A DNA stretch of 64,000 nt, taken from assembly GCA_963989385.1 (NCBI GenBank), contig OZ022501.1:99160502-99224501 (forward strand), given 5' to 3'. The notes below the pieces were generated by a model. It was not told where the DNA came from. It searched no databases and worked only from the letters and a program-made list of their open reading frames with translations. The DNA is from Ctena decussata (Eukaryota; Mollusca; Bivalvia; Lucinida; Lucinidae). The position numbers and the translations under genes are program-made. This document shows positions 42,561 to 54,553 of this stretch, piece by piece. Position 1 is the stretch's first letter, and the number at the start of each line of letters is the position of its first letter.

Positions 42561-42864
42561 CTATCAAATGTTGTCTGTTATGTAAGTAATGTAAGTAAAA
42601 ACGTGTGAAATGTATACAATAGATCATTATTTCAACGATTAGTTTGAGTATAATTTACAATTAATCCCAACAATGACGCCAACGTCAACGTATGTTTGAG
42701 GTTCTTAACATAGACACAAACGCTTGAAAATTCATTTGTCATGCAAGTTACATATCATAGGCAAAAATGCAAAGCAGAAGTCAGTGATCCGTATAACTTT
42801 TTAATAATGGGGAAGATTCACGCCTTAAGCATAGAAATCCTTTATTTTCAAACACCTTTACAGT

Positions 42865-43270
42865 TGAATTGGCAAACTACATAGATCCAAATGAAGCGGC
42901 TTATAAGCAGCCATCCTACATCCTATCTGCACGGTGGTAAGAGCAATTACCCTACCTGTGCTTTCGACCGAGAAAGTCAGTAACCATACAAGCTAAAGTA
43001 TCTGTCGACTAATACAATCCTCAGCATTATCAGCTCGGTCGGCAGCCATTAACAAATGTACCTTTAACTGTTATTGGTAGTGCTTACGACCAAACATTAG
43101 AATAGTACCGGATCGGTAGACAACACTGGTAGGCACATTGGTATTACCCGCATGATCTGGATCTACACGGTTTGTCCTCTTATCTTAAATTCTCAATTTA
43201 ATATAAGTCGGATTTTATTATTATCATTATAATTTTTAATTATTTTTATATTTTTGTAGATGCACAGACT
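42865..43270. repeat. TTAA-MITE core split by ~230 bp
   Basis: GGCAAACTACATAGATCC and GCGGCTTATAAGCAGCC on the left, ATGATCTGGATCTACACGG and TTTGTCCTCTTATC on the right, correspond to the two halves of the ~205-bp family. The intervening 42925-43150 is unassigned. Confidence 0.45.
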
Positions 43271-43448
43271 GATCTGGCTCTTAGCCATTTGCGTTTACTA
43301 TAAGAGTTTTTTTTTCCATTATTTTTCTGCTTATCAGATTGATATTTCGAGAGATATTTTATTGATGGGTTACTAATTTTGTCCACATGTCCTTTCCTAT
43401 CCCCCAGTGTGTCATTTTTCGAAGTTTGCTTGCGAAAACAAAATCAGT

Positions 43449-43683
43449 GAGCCGCGACACGAGAAAACCAACAAAGTGGTTGTGCGCCCAGCGCAGACTC
43501 AGATCAACCTGGGCCTCCGCCCAGTCTGATTAGACTCTTTGCTAAGCGCTTTCAGGGTAGCTAAGGGTCTAGGCTACCTCCATGCGGACAGCGTAGACTC
43601 TGATCAGACTGGGTGGATGCCCAGGCTGATCAGAGTCTGCGCTAGGTGCACAACCACTTTGTTGGTTTTCTCGTGTCGCGGCT
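43449..43683. mobile_element. Hairpin MITE (GAGCCGCGACACGAG type)
   Basis: Full copy with near-consensus arms; last base of the right end mutated (GGCTG). Confidence 0.92.
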
Positions 43684-43839
43684 GAAATTGTCAGGTAAAC
43701 ATGAATGCCATTTTTCAGTGAGTCTGTCACATGACTTCTCAGAAAGCTGAATCACAACCATACCTCCAGAACAGAACCCGATCGGCTATTTATGCATTCG
43801 AATATTTACATTCTCAATGCATTTATTGAAAAAGCCATT

Positions 43840-44310
43840 AGAACGTAATGTAGTTTATACTTCAATAACTACATCGGGTCACGCGACGTTACACGAGGTT
43901 AAGTGACGTCAAAATAAACCATGGCTCTCTCCAATCTGATTGGACGTAAGCGACGTTATGACGTCGTTGACGCTGTTCCACTGTTCGTCGAAAAACTGCG
44001 TATAAATAATGTTTGCTTCAGTTGTAGCCCTAACGCCAATTTGTGGTCAATTAATATACAAAAAAGAATGTAAATATAAGTAATGAACTTGATTTTTCTG
44101 GTGTTTATCGAGGTATAAACTACATTGGGTCGCGTGCAAAGTTTACACGAATCCCTTCGGGGTTCACTTACTTTGCACATTGGGTCGCGTGCAAAGTTTA
44201 CACGAATCCCTTCGGGGTTCACTTACTTTGCACGCGACCCAATGTAGTTTACACTTCAATAAACCTCAGAAAAATGAAATTCATTCTCTAATTTCAAACG
44301 ACGATGATCT
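43840..44310. repeat. Foldback element with internal 52-bp duplication
   Basis: Arms around TAAACTACATTGGGTCGCGT (44116) and its inverse (44231) extend outward through TTTTTCTG and AATGAA words. The hairpin tip, GCAAAGTTTACACGAATCCC-TTCG-GGG, is present twice in tandem (44127 and 44178). A related head with CGCGACGTTACACG and AAGTGACGTCA lies at 43880. Confidence 0.7.
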
Positions 44311-44346
44311 TTGTTTTCCGATACAAACTGAACGGAAGCACTATTT

Positions 44347-44580
44347 GAGCCGCGACACGAGAAAACCAACAATGTGGTTTTGCAACGAGCGCAGACTCAG
44401 ATCAGCCTTGGCATTCGCCCAGTCTGATCAGAGCTTTTGCTCTGCGCTTAAATGGTACCTGAGGGTCTAAGCTGCCTTCATGCGGACAGCGAAGACTCTG
44501 ATCAGACTGGGCGGATGCCCAGGCTGATCTGAGTCTGCGCTGGACGCACAACCACATTGTTTGTTTTCTCGTGTTGACTC
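44347..44580. mobile_element. Hairpin MITE (GAGCCGCGACACGAG type)
   Basis: Full left end; right end shortened (CTCGTGTTGACTC). Confidence 0.9.
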
Positions 44581-44862
44581 AACGTTCATTTGTGCTGTAG
44601 CTTATCATTCACGACAACATTAGAATCAGCTTCAAAGGTTATAACTAAATGAAGTTGAAAACAAAATAAAGCGGTAGTGACGTTGAGCTTTATACGTGCA
44701 AAGGTTGTCACGCATGATTCAATTTCCTGCGAAATACCCGTGACCTACACATATTTGGTAATCTAAAATATGGAATTGCTAACACAGTTTGGACGGTTGC
44801 TGATTGGGCATTGAATCAACGTTATTGCATAAAAAGCAGTGCCGAGAGGTATTAACAGCCGT

Positions 44863-44922
44863 GCATCAACCGGCGAAAAGCCGCGTTTCAACACGGGTTT
44901 TCACGCGCTGTTGATGCACGAT
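44863..44922. repeat. Hairpin
   Basis: GTGCATCAAC and GTTGATGCAC enclose a GCG-rich imperfect stem. Confidence 0.6.
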
Positions 44923-45492
44923 GCCAGAACTTTCATTATGTTTGTGCCGGGCCACTAAAAAAATCCGCCATGCAACTGTGTCTCTCCCGTTTCGGTCGAA
45001 TTACAAAAATTGGTGGTGCACTACCTAAGTATGCCTATATAACGTCATTATGCCTTTGTAATCTGACGTCATCTTCGTGACTCAGGTTAAAAGCGATGTT
45101 GTTTACATTCTTACGATGCCAAATGGAGGGTATATAAGTGTTAAAGAAACATGCATCTCAAGCTTTCAGCCATAAAGAACTGCAGGATGGTATATGAATA
45201 GATCAGGCTTGTTCTGCATGGAAATTATTGCTCAAGGTATCTGCTTTTTGTTGATTAATTTGCAATCTATTTTGCATCAACTACAACGACCGTCTTTGAC
45301 AATTTTTCGAAATATTGAGGTTGAACAGAATGATGGCCGCCGTTTTGAATAGCTGAATGCTCTCTGGCCCGGAAGACGAATATTAGTAAAAAGATGCACC
45401 AGCGCGTTGGCTGCCAAACGGTAACAAATTATAGTGCCAAGTTTTATTCTCAAATTTTAAAGAATAATTCGTTGAATTTATGCAATAACAGC

Positions 45493-45631
45493 GATCAAAC
45501 ATTTGTTTCCAATGCATTAACATTTGTCAGGTCCCTCGGGAGATGTTAAAAACCTCGGCCTTCGGCCTCGATTTCCAACATCTCCCTCGGGATCTGGTAA
45601 AACGTTAATGCATGAAAAAAACATGTTTGAT
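45493..45631. repeat. Foldback element with TTCG loop
   Basis: GATCAAACAT...ATGTTTGATC outer arms, CAGGTCCCTCGGGAGATGTT and its inverse inside, centre GGCC-TTCG-GCC. Immediately followed by GTTGATTCAACG-type words (45640-45702). Confidence 0.8.
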
Positions 45632-45779
45632 CCCTATATTGATGCAACGTCACGACGTTGGATCAACGTTGATTCAATGTTGATTCGACGTTGTGAGACC
45701 GGTGAGACACCAACAGTCGGCTTTAATTGTATGCTTCAAATCACATGCCGTTCGCTTTTATCGGTTATTGCAAACTATG

Positions 45780-45888
45780 GTACAGATTTATTAAAGTCAT
45801 CGGACTTTCTTCTGAATCCTATTTGTATAATGCACTTATACATGCATTTGATATCATTATTATGCAAATGAAATAAAGTTTAAACCAA
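45780..45888 (+). mobile_element. Solo LINE 3' tail
   Basis: Stem-loop AAAGTC-ATCG-GACTTT (45793-45808), then TCTTCTGAATCC, terminus GAAATAAAGTTTAAACCAA. Matches the 3' UTR of the LINE at 15.2-19.5 kb. Confidence 0.85.
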
Positions 45889-46365
45889 AGCCCACGAGAA
45901 TAGTTTCTTTGCGACGACTACAGCAGATCGTGAAGTTGTTGTTCAAACTCTCGTTACGATGTTCTCGAGGAGGCTTATAGAAACGAATCGATAGTTGCAC
46001 ACTCCCGGCACCGACTCTATGGAGACTGTCCAAAATTTTAAGATGACCGAGCAGGAATTTTGAAAAAATGATTTTTTTGGGTCTATCGATGCGTAAACGC
46101 CGGCGAACTTAAGATATGGTTCTTCAGGCTAAATCAGTTTCACGAATGATTTGCTAGGATTAACAAAAAAAAACAAAAACAAATATCATCCCTGCATTGG
46201 CGAAGCATAAAGTCCCAATGGAGATAACATATTACATATACAATTAAAAAATTAGTGTTGATTTTCTGTCATTCATCGGAGCATAAAGGTCACTTGGTTC
46301 GCCAACAAAGTAACTATACCCGGAAGGATCCAATAAAACTTATGATCACGACCAACTGACCGTCA

Positions 46366-47056
46366 TACTGCATGAGGGTCAGAAAAAAAAGAAATAACAA
46401 TTTGTAGTTTGAAAACATTTAACAAATTTATTCACTCAGTCTATATATTTAACAATGGCAAGCAAGCAATGAGGAGCATGGCAAGCGTAACATGCATAAG
46501 ACTCAATCTACATGGCGAAGCCAATTTTGTACACATTTTCTTGCCTTTTCCTTGGTATATGAGGACCTAGAGAGAAGTTATGATGTCCGGACACCACATT
46601 TTATACCCCAACATTCTAAACCAGTAGCAAAACACACTTTCATAAACGTTGACCAGACTTGACCCCTTGGAGATACATCCCCAAGGGCTAAAGTCTGGTC
46701 ACCGTTTTTTTTTTTTTTTTTTTTTGTTGTTTTGTTGTTGTTTTTTTGTTAATTATTTTATGTGTGAGTGTGTGTGTGGTGGGGGGGGGGGACAAAAATA
46801 ACAGCTGAATGTTTTCTTAGAACTCGGTTTAGTAAATTCCTATACACGTGTAAGTGGAAATAAACGTTTTCCGAGAGATCATTCTCTTTCAAGAGACAAA
46901 TAACCCATAGAATTGATGCCCTAAAGTGACTGGTCTTCAATGTGGGTATCTTAAATGTGTTTTTGAAAGCTTTTGTAATTATAGCATTTATTGCAGTGCT
47001 TTTGTGGCATCCTCACCCATATGAATATATGTTCACGCTGATAATCTGCCTCTCTG
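46366..47056. other. No gene recognised; T22 and GT/G tracts
   Basis: Contains an imperfect hairpin TTGACCAGACTTGACCCCTT...AAGTCTGGTCA (46650-46700), a T tract (46706-46725) and GTGTGTGTGTGGTGGGGGGG (46768-46790). Confidence 0.5.
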
Positions 47057-47297
47057 TTAACCCATTAATGACCAGTGGACTGTTCTATCTGTAGGTATTG
47101 GATGAGCCCATTTGTTATATCAGGAGTGTCCGTTTTAGTTAATTTTTATCAGTTTCATTTCATTTTTGTATAGCTAGCCATTCATCTGATGCAAATACTG
47201 TAGTCCCTGATCAGACGCCGCGTCCTGCGGCGTCTGATCTGGGTCTGCACTGTTTGCCTATGTCCCATTTTCGGGAAGCTAGGCATAACTGGGTTAA
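47057..47297. mobile_element. TTAA-flanked MITE, CCC...GGG ends
   Basis: TTAACCCATTAATGACCAG at the left and ATAACTGGGTTAA at the right, with an internal GACGCCGCGTCCTGCGGCGTC hairpin. TTAA plus terminal CCC/GGG is the piggyBac signature; non-autonomous. Confidence 0.75.
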
Positions 47298-47733
47298 TAA
47301 GGACATCGCTTTCTAAAACTAACTGGAGACTGAAGATGACACCGTTACAGTCAGAGCAAAGGAGACAACTAGGGAAGCCAAGAAGAGAATTTACACAAGG
47401 AAGTTATCTCGCAACGGCGAAGCCTGAGCTTTTTAGACGAAGTCTAATAAAATCATCGTTGGCGCCAAAACTTGACTTGATCTCTGTATGGAAGAGAGCA
47501 TATGTCATGGAATTGTTATTCACCGGTCAGAAGATTTAGTTACATTAAAAATGTTATTATTTGCACTTTGCATTTAGTTTTAAATATGTTTTTCACTTTA
47601 AAGCTGTAATGATTGATAGAGTTAAGCAGAACGCGAGAAACGCAAATGCCGATGGCTTGAGAAAAAATGATTCTATGGTGCGAAAAGTCTTTCGTAGTAA
47701 AAAAGTAGTTCTTTTCCTTCCAAAGGCTGTACT
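47298..47733. other. No gene recognised
   Basis: A 67-codon frame (47336-47539, +) has no recognised motif. Confidence 0.3.
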
Positions 47734-48317
47734 CGGTGCGTAAATTTACCGGAACGGACCTAATTACCGGGTCGGACCGGAACGGACCCTTATTATTCAT
47801 ATTTCCAGCCGATTTTTTTAGATATTTTGATACAATCTACACGCGCAGATTAATTCAAGGCGCTACCTATGACTAACATGTATTATCTTAACTTGCAACC
47901 CCTGATTTCATCCACCGACTTGATAAATATAGCTCTACATATTTTCTATGGCTGAAATGTTGGTCATGATACTATGGAACAAAAATTCGGGAATTTTTGT
48001 GTTTTTCTTTCGCTCCAAGTCTTGGAAGAAAGATAACCAGATTTTTGTATAAGATTATATGATTTTAAGATGAAACGCATATGCGTGAGGTATTAAGAGG
48101 CCTACCCATGGCGCAAAAATACCCAAAGAGTATTTTGACTAATATCTCTAATTGATTTGCGCTAGATGGCATACAGAATATGTATTAATATTAAATAAGA
48201 GTTATTCAATAAAGAATATTACAAATATCTACTGAAGATATGGGAAAACTGGTCCGTTCCGGTGTCCGTTCCGGTAATTCAGTCCATTCCGGTCCGTTCC
48301 GGTAAATTTACGCACCC
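47734..48317. mobile_element. 584-bp transposon with 26-bp TIRs and 9-bp duplication
   Basis: Perfect 26-bp inverted ends start GGTGCGTAAATTTACCGG (47735-47760, 48291-48316) and the target GGCTGTACT is duplicated on both sides (47725-47733, 48318-48326). Subterminal ACCGGAACGGAC words repeat up to three times per end. A 9-bp duplication is typical of Mutator-like elements. No transposase. Confidence 0.88.
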
Positions 48318-48326
48318 GGCTGTACT

Positions 48327-49105
48327 GAACCGGGTAAAATACAGTACCGTATCATCGGAAGCATATCGGAATGTACCGAAGAATGTCAATAATTTACGGA
48401 CCAGTTTGGTTTCTCGCCATAGTGGATAACCCCAACATCATGATACTGCTATTCAATAATAATATCAGAAACAGCTGTGATACAGCTGAGAAGACAAATA
48501 GGGAGATTTTCCTCTACATTTTTTCCAAATAGGGAGAATGATTAAACAAAGATAGGAATTCTAGTATTTTGGTAGGGAGATCTGAAAATTCCAAATAGGG
48601 CGATGTACAAGACATATATGGGGAAATTCTGAAATTCCAAATAGGAAATGGGCAATTTCAACAGAATAAAAAAAATATATTATTTGTTTCAAATATGTCT
48701 TCTTTCACTTCGTCATATATATTTTTTTTAAAGATATTTCTTGTTATATATATATATATCTTGATACTTGCTTTGTGTGTTCCATACAGTATTCGATAGT
48801 TACAGGTCCGATGTCTGCTGTATTGGCCCAAGGTCGAAGGCCGAGTTGGCCTGTATTAGTCGAGTTTGTCAAAATAAGCTCTGTTTATGACTGGTATGAT
48901 GTCGACTGCTTTTACCGTAAAAGTCCTGTATTACTATTTTATAGTTAATAGTGTCATTTAATACTTGTTTTGTTAAATTTATGAATTAAAGACAAAATAC
49001 CAGTTTTCCAGCAGAAGGTGAGCTTTGGTGTGTTGTTAACTACCATTCCGAAATGACTAAAGACGAAGAGTCTAGCTCATCCATTTGCCTTTATTTAGGT
49101 ATACA
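48327..49105. other. AT-rich, no gene recognised
   Basis: 48500-48660 repeats 'ccaaatagggagat' words four or five times, a weak minisatellite. Confidence 0.4.
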
Positions 49106-50029
49106 GGGTTATTCATAATATCTGAATCAGCTTCAAGCGCAATAACAAAATGAAGTTGAAAACAAAATAAAGCGGTAATGACGTTGACCCTTATAAGCGC
49201 AAAGGGTTGATTTAATTTCCTGCAAAATACCCGTGACCTACACATATTTAGTAATCTGAAATATGGAATTGTTAACACAGTTGGACGGAGGCATTTGTAA
49301 AAACCAAGAGAATACTTTCTTTGCGACGACTACAGCAGATCGTGAATTTCAAGATATGAGCCCGTCCAGATAGAAATTGACCTTATGACACGCGACGTGA
49401 AACTGAGATAAGTGACGTCAAAGTTTGACGTTACGTCAGACGATTTTCCCGCTGTTTTACATGGCATATGATTCAACTTTAATATGAATGTTAATAGTGT
49501 GGGAAACCACCGTAGCCACATATTTGTTGCCAGGGATACAGAAATATGATTCTTTGGAGCCTTATGCATCACCAAAATTGCAGTTTGCGTTTATTACCGA
49601 ATTTAATGGATTGAAAAAATATGTTATTCGCAGATGCGTAAAAAGCTTGACACTGGCGGCAGTTCTGGTCCCGTTTTAGTTCATGTTCATAAATTTTCAG
49701 CTTTGATCTAGCGAAAATAGTTTTCAATCTCGGAGAACAACAACATTAATAATAACACTAATAATAATAACTATATTATTAATATCAAAAGTAAAATCCC
49801 GAACCGAAAAAAAAGTTTTGTGTAGGTACATGTATACAAACAGCGTCAGAATTTTCATGCATTCACTTGCATTGTTTACAATTTTTCAGTTTAAACTCTA
49901 AGACAGCAAACAGAAAGAAGATAAAATCTTGTGTAAGAGCAATTTCAAGTTTTCATGCATTGCTTGTTTTCTATACCACAGACTGCCAGATCGAAAGTTA
50001 ATTTGCAATACGATTTTTCCTCTCCATCA

Positions 50030-50218
50030 GTGCCGGGATGGACATTGTACGGCAAGGGCCTACTGTGTCAGCAGTAGGTGCGGGTGAGCGTTGTTTGGAC
50101 ATTTTTTCTCTGGTCTATTATTTCTCTTCTTTCTCCCTCTCTCTGGGAGACTGCCCGATATAGACTGAAATACTGTCTCAAAGGGCCGTTCAACCCAAAA
50201 CAATCAATCAGTCAATCC
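50030..50218 (+). repeat. SINE-like repeat with CCCGATATAGACTGAAATAC core
   Basis: AAGGGCCTACTGTGTCAGCAG at the start and GGGCCGTTCAACCCAAAAC with CAATCAATCAGTCAATC at the end. The same core lies inverted at 5085-5150, and a decayed copy at 56328-56480. Confidence 0.6.
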
Positions 50219-50551
50219 TCTCCTACCTGTCAGCACTGACGAATCCCGGGTGACAAACGGCAAAGGGCGGCATAAAGAAGTGTCGTCTGAATCTTAATGT
50301 CTCTAAATGGTGGAAGACAAAACGCTTTCCAATTTTAACACAGTTTTCGAAGATCCTAAACCATTTTGATCTACTTACAATTCCCTGTCCAATGAGATGA
50401 AACTTGCGAGTTTAAGTCAAAAGTCTGTCTGGTTGTTTTGTGTGTTTTTCCTTACGCTTATATAGTTTTAATTTTTATTTCTTCTTTCCCTATTTATATT
50501 GCTGGTGGTTGGTGGATTATATTTGTAAAATGAATTAACAAATTAAGAAAA

Positions 50552-50578
50552 AGAAAAAAAAAAAAAAAAAAAAAAACA
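50552..50578 (+). repeat. A-rich tract
   Basis: Long A run just 5' of the tRNA-like SINE. Confidence 0.8.
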
Positions 50579-50643
50579 AGGTGTTTTACATTCGTGTAAA
50601 ATTGTGATTTGTTTGCTTTTCCGCGGTTTGGTAACTCAAAGTC

Positions 50644-50920
50644 GCCGGGCCGCGTAGCGCAATCGGTAGGGCACCTGACTCGTAAGTAGGAGGTCCTAGG
50701 TTCGAAATCCGGTCTGGCCACATACTTTCGTTTCTCCTTCCGCTGATTCAAGAAGGGCAGTTGTCAGTTACTGGCGAAAGAATGTGCTCTTAGTACTGGT
50801 TAACCGCTTAGAAGGTCTACGCCTGCCCAGGAATAGTGTGCTTAGGTTAACTGACCGTCCCGACATGACCTTAGCTGTTTACCGTGGACGATAAGCCTCA
50901 AATCAACCAACCAAAAAATA
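50644..50920 (+). repeat. tRNA-derived SINE
   Basis: The head (50644-50720) folds as a tRNA: acceptor GCCGGGC/GTCTGGC, A box TAGCGCAATCGG, anticodon loop CTCGTAA (CGT, Thr-like), B box GGTTCGAAATCC. It continues ~200 bp into a body (CTGCCCAGGAATAGTG, ACTGACCGTCCCGACATGAC) and ends in CAAATCAACCAACCAA. The body and tail mark it as a Pol III-transcribed SINE. Confidence 0.82.
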
Positions 50921-51016
50921 ACTCGAAGTCCGTACCTGATACCTTAGTGACGATTTTATTTTTGTTACGGACACAGAAAATATAAGATCACATCCCCTTT
51001 CTAAAGAGACGCCTAT

Positions 51017-52171
51017 ATGATCAAGAAATCCATTTTAACCAAAAGCTGGCATAGGTGTGGATGTGGAAAAGCGGGAGGGGAGGAACGAACTCGCAATACA
51101 TGGGCAACAAAATGGTTAGTTACTTTTAATCCCCTTAAAACAGAGGAAATGATTTTCTCAAGGAAATTAAACAAACCACAACATCCGCCTATACACATGA
51201 ACCAACAGCCAATTGCACAAGTAAGCTCTCATAAACACCTAGGACTCACCTTTTCTGAAGACTTATCATGGAACGAGCACTTTGAATATATCAAATCTAA
51301 GGCTTGGAGCCGTATAAACATCATGCGTAAGCTTAAGTTTCAGCTCGACAGAAAATCTCTCCAAACAATTTATTTCTCTTTTATTAGACCTCTTTTGGAG
51401 TATGCAGATGTTGTCTGGGACAACTGTTTTCAGTATGAAGCAAATGAGTTGGAAAAAATTCAATATGAGGCCGCCAGAATTGTTACTGGTGCGACTAAAC
51501 TGGTATCAATTAATAATTTGTTAAAAGAAACTGGGTGGGAACTACTTTCAACCAGAAGAAAAAAGCATAAACTCACACTTTTCTACAAAATGAATAATGG
51601 CTTAAGTCCCAATTACTTGACCTCATTGGTCCCTCCAACTGTCGGTAACAACACCACTTATAGTCTTCGAAACGCTACAAATATCCAAACCATTCATGCT
51701 AAATCGCAGCTTTACTATAACTCATTTCTCCCGTCCGTTATTCGAGACTGGAACGATCTACCAATGGACACTCGTAACGCAAGCAGTTTAAATTCCTTCA
51801 AGTATAAATTAAACACTGACGTAAAACTTCCGCCCGTATATTTTAATGATGGTATTCGCCACGGTCAGAAATACCATTCTCGGCTCAGAACCGGCTGTAG
51901 CTCTCTGAACTGTCATCTCTATGAAAAACATATAATTGATAGTCCGCTATGCAATTGTGGTCAGGTCGAAGACACAAAACATTATTTACTTCAGTGTAAT
52001 GGATATGCAGATCTTAGAAGAGATATGCTTAACACTATATCTACTTTTTGTCCACCAACTATCAATACATTACTTTGGGGTAACTTTGAGCTTTCACGCG
52101 AATCAAATAAAGAAATTTTCTTAACTGTTCAGAAGTTTATATTGAAAACTAAGCGCTTTGAAATACAGTAA
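51017..52171 (+). pseudogene. LINE ORF remnant, post-RT and Zn-tail
   Basis: From WATKWLVTFN (about 51101) the frame is homologous to residues 762-1117 of the LINE at 15674-19027: SHKHLGLTF, IYFSFIRPLLEYADVVWDN, ARIVTGATKLVS, LFYKMNNGLSPNYLTSLVPP, LRTGCSSLN, C-N-C-G-Q...H-Y-L-L-Q-C and a KRFEIQ end. The first ~27 codons are unrelated flank. The frame is intact but lacks endonuclease and polymerase motifs, so it is inert. Confidence 0.9.
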
Positions 52172-52981
52172 GTTAATCTTTATTCTATATTACATATAAT
52201 TAGAATACATGGTGTGGTTAAATCGCAATATTACACAGGGCACTATTTTGAATCGACACTGAGCCGACGTTGATTCAACTTCACGACGTTGATCTAACGT
52301 CACGACGTTGAACCAGCGTTGACTCGGGGGTTATTAGGTCTTGCGTGCCTGTTGTGGCTGCTATTTTCAAATTGAAGTGAATCCGTCATACGTCTGTGCA
52401 AACCTTTGGCTTTTCAGCAATTAGAATGTTTTTGATTCTTATGTGCCTTTGCATATCTTGAGAAGTGGTAATTGACGGCAAACTCAAAGTTCCATTCCCC
52501 GTGGAGCTCTCCTTTGCACATATTTTGCTCTGTTTCACACTTGTTGTCCTTTTCTCGGAATCTTTTCTATTTGTCTCTTCTAAATGTCCCACCGGCCACA
52601 CAACGTTCAGTAGGTATCGAATCGACGTTGGTTCAACGTCAATGACGTTGGATAGGCGTTGATTTGAAGTTTATTGATCTTTGTGTTTCCGCCGTGGACT
52701 TTAATAACTTTACTGTCCTTACTGTCTAGTATCTTGTTCTCAAAATACCCGATTATATGTTACACTTTTGCTAGTCATCTTTAGTTAAAACAGTCAATTG
52801 TTGAAAGTTTCAAAGTTCAAATTACTATATATTTGTTGACATGATCGATAGTAAAATAGGATACAGATTCACATAAGTCGAAAGACTTTCTTCTGAATCC
52901 TATTTGAACTGATTTCATTTATATATTATTGTATTCACTCTATGTATGCTTCAGTTTCAAATAAAATATTGTTTAAACCAA
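51098..52981 (+). mobile_element. 5'-truncated LINE (same group as 15.2-19.5 kb)
   Basis: Begins within the RT/post-RT region and runs to the shared terminus TTTAAACCAA (52972-52981), with stem-loop AAGTC-GAAA-GACTT at 52875-52888. The 3' UTR has gained GTTGATTCAACG-type elements (52244-52330, 52596-52676). Confidence 0.85.
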
Positions 52982-53403
52982 CTCGCAATAAAACGTAACT
53001 GAGTTTCACATAAAAAAAAAGGTTGAAAAAAATATGAGTCTTTTAAGTTGGCAACTAAAATTACCTCCTTTCGAGTGAGTTTTTTTAGCTTGAACAAAAT
53101 GGTAAAAATACAACGTACAAGCCTGGAACCCCATTTATTGTCCTACCTTTGTTTATATTGCATTGCTGGGCGGGAAACTAGAACAAGAAATTGTGTTTTG
53201 CTGAGCAGTTAGACAGTTTTCAAAATTATGTTCTCTCTACTTTTTGCCAGTTATCTGGCACAGTATATGCTCATCAACCCACATTTTGTCACCAGTCATG
53301 AAGGTTGAGATGCTTTTCAAAACGATTTTGTTTAGGCAATTTTACAACTGATCGGAATATGGAGACTTTAATAGAACATGCATGCAACTATTTGTATGCA
53401 AAT

Positions 53404-53639
53404 GAGCCGCGACGTGACAAAACAAACAAAGTGGTTGTGCGGCCAGCGCAGACTCAGATCAGCCTGGGCATCCGCCCAGTCTGATCAGAGTCTTCGCTCT
53501 CCGCATGGACGTAGCCTAGACCCTTAGCTTGCCTTTAAGCGCTTAGCGAAGGTTCTGACCAGACATGGTGGATGCTCGGGCTGATCTGATTTTGCACTGG
53601 GCGCACAACCACTTTGTTGGTTTTCTCGTGTCGCGGCTC
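53404..53639. mobile_element. Hairpin MITE (GAGCCGCGACACGAG type), inverted centre
   Basis: Full copy. The centre runs TCTTCGCTCTCCGCATGGACGT, that is, the opposite orientation to most other copies, showing that insertion occurs in both orientations. Flanks AAAT/AAAA. Confidence 0.92.
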
Positions 53640-54553
53640 AAAATAAACTCAGCCTTTGCACCAGTGTCTCTGAGTCCACTAGGCATTTAGGCCTGATAAA
53701 TTGTATGGTGAACAGATGCTCCAAAGCAGAAGTGATATTTCTTGTGACGTGGCATATACCACATGTGTAGGTTTTCCCACCATTTTTACAAAGGGAAACA
53801 ACTTTTGTGACTTTCTTTTATGCTTCCTCGGACGTAGCTCTTCAAAAATGCGATCTACTCTGAAAGGTAAAATGCTGCTGAAGGACTCTTGCACAGAAAC
53901 AAATTCTTTGCTTTATTAAAAAGAAATGAAAAACTTAAACTTAATTGCTTACTCATCTTTGGAAACTATTGAAGTATTTCAAAATATCTATAGGTATGTT
54001 TTGTTGTTTTTCTTTTTGCTTTATGCACTCGAAGCCAAAGGAGCACCGGAGGTATGAAGTTTCCGGATCGTCAGTACGTGCGAACGGCAGTACTTAAGCA
54101 TGTCGGTCAGTCCGAATATTAAGTTTATTTCTTGTTATAGCTGCTTCGGAAAATATATTTTTGGATAACCGTTCGAGGTAAAGGGATCATACTTGGTATG
54201 ACATTTACTTGGATCAAGGCCTTTCCATCTTTTCTACCTTTCCCAAGAGGCACGTCCAAGGGCTAGACTAAAGTCTAGAGCTTTGTTACGGGAAGATTAC
54301 ATGCGTTTGCTGTGTTAGCGTTAATAATAATGATATGCATTTCAAGTAAAAACATTGATAATGGCGTTATCCATAACAGTGTAACGTGACGTCACGTAAC
54401 GTTATTAACTCTGGCAAATTTCATTAGATACCAGTATGTTTAAATCTGCCATAACATCCTTAATAATCTAGATAACTTCATACGGTTTTTACCTATTTGT
54501 TCTATAATGGCATGCGCATTCAGATAACAGAAAACCTAAAAATCGAATTTTTA
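53640..54553. other. No gene recognised
   Basis: 54390-54410 has GTAACGTGACGTCACGTAACG, a CRE-centred palindrome near the right inverted terminus, comparable to AAGTGACGTCA near the left one (49410). Confidence 0.4.

Larger units (their letters stand above)
44617..46365 (+). repeat. Repeat segment, copy 1 (interrupted)
   Basis: 44617-44803 and about 45890-46365 match 49106-49340 and 54591-55010 in the same order (for example AAATGAAGTTGAAAACAAAA, TTTGCGACGACTACAGCAGA, CATTCATCGGAGCATAAAGG). In this copy the two parts are separated by ~1.09 kb ending in a LINE tail. Identity of the family is unknown; no ORF. Confidence 0.8.

Noticed and set aside
50644..50720. Functional tRNA-Thr gene
   Set aside because: A SINE body and a CAACCAACCAA tail follow directly, and there is no T-rich terminator after the acceptor stem.
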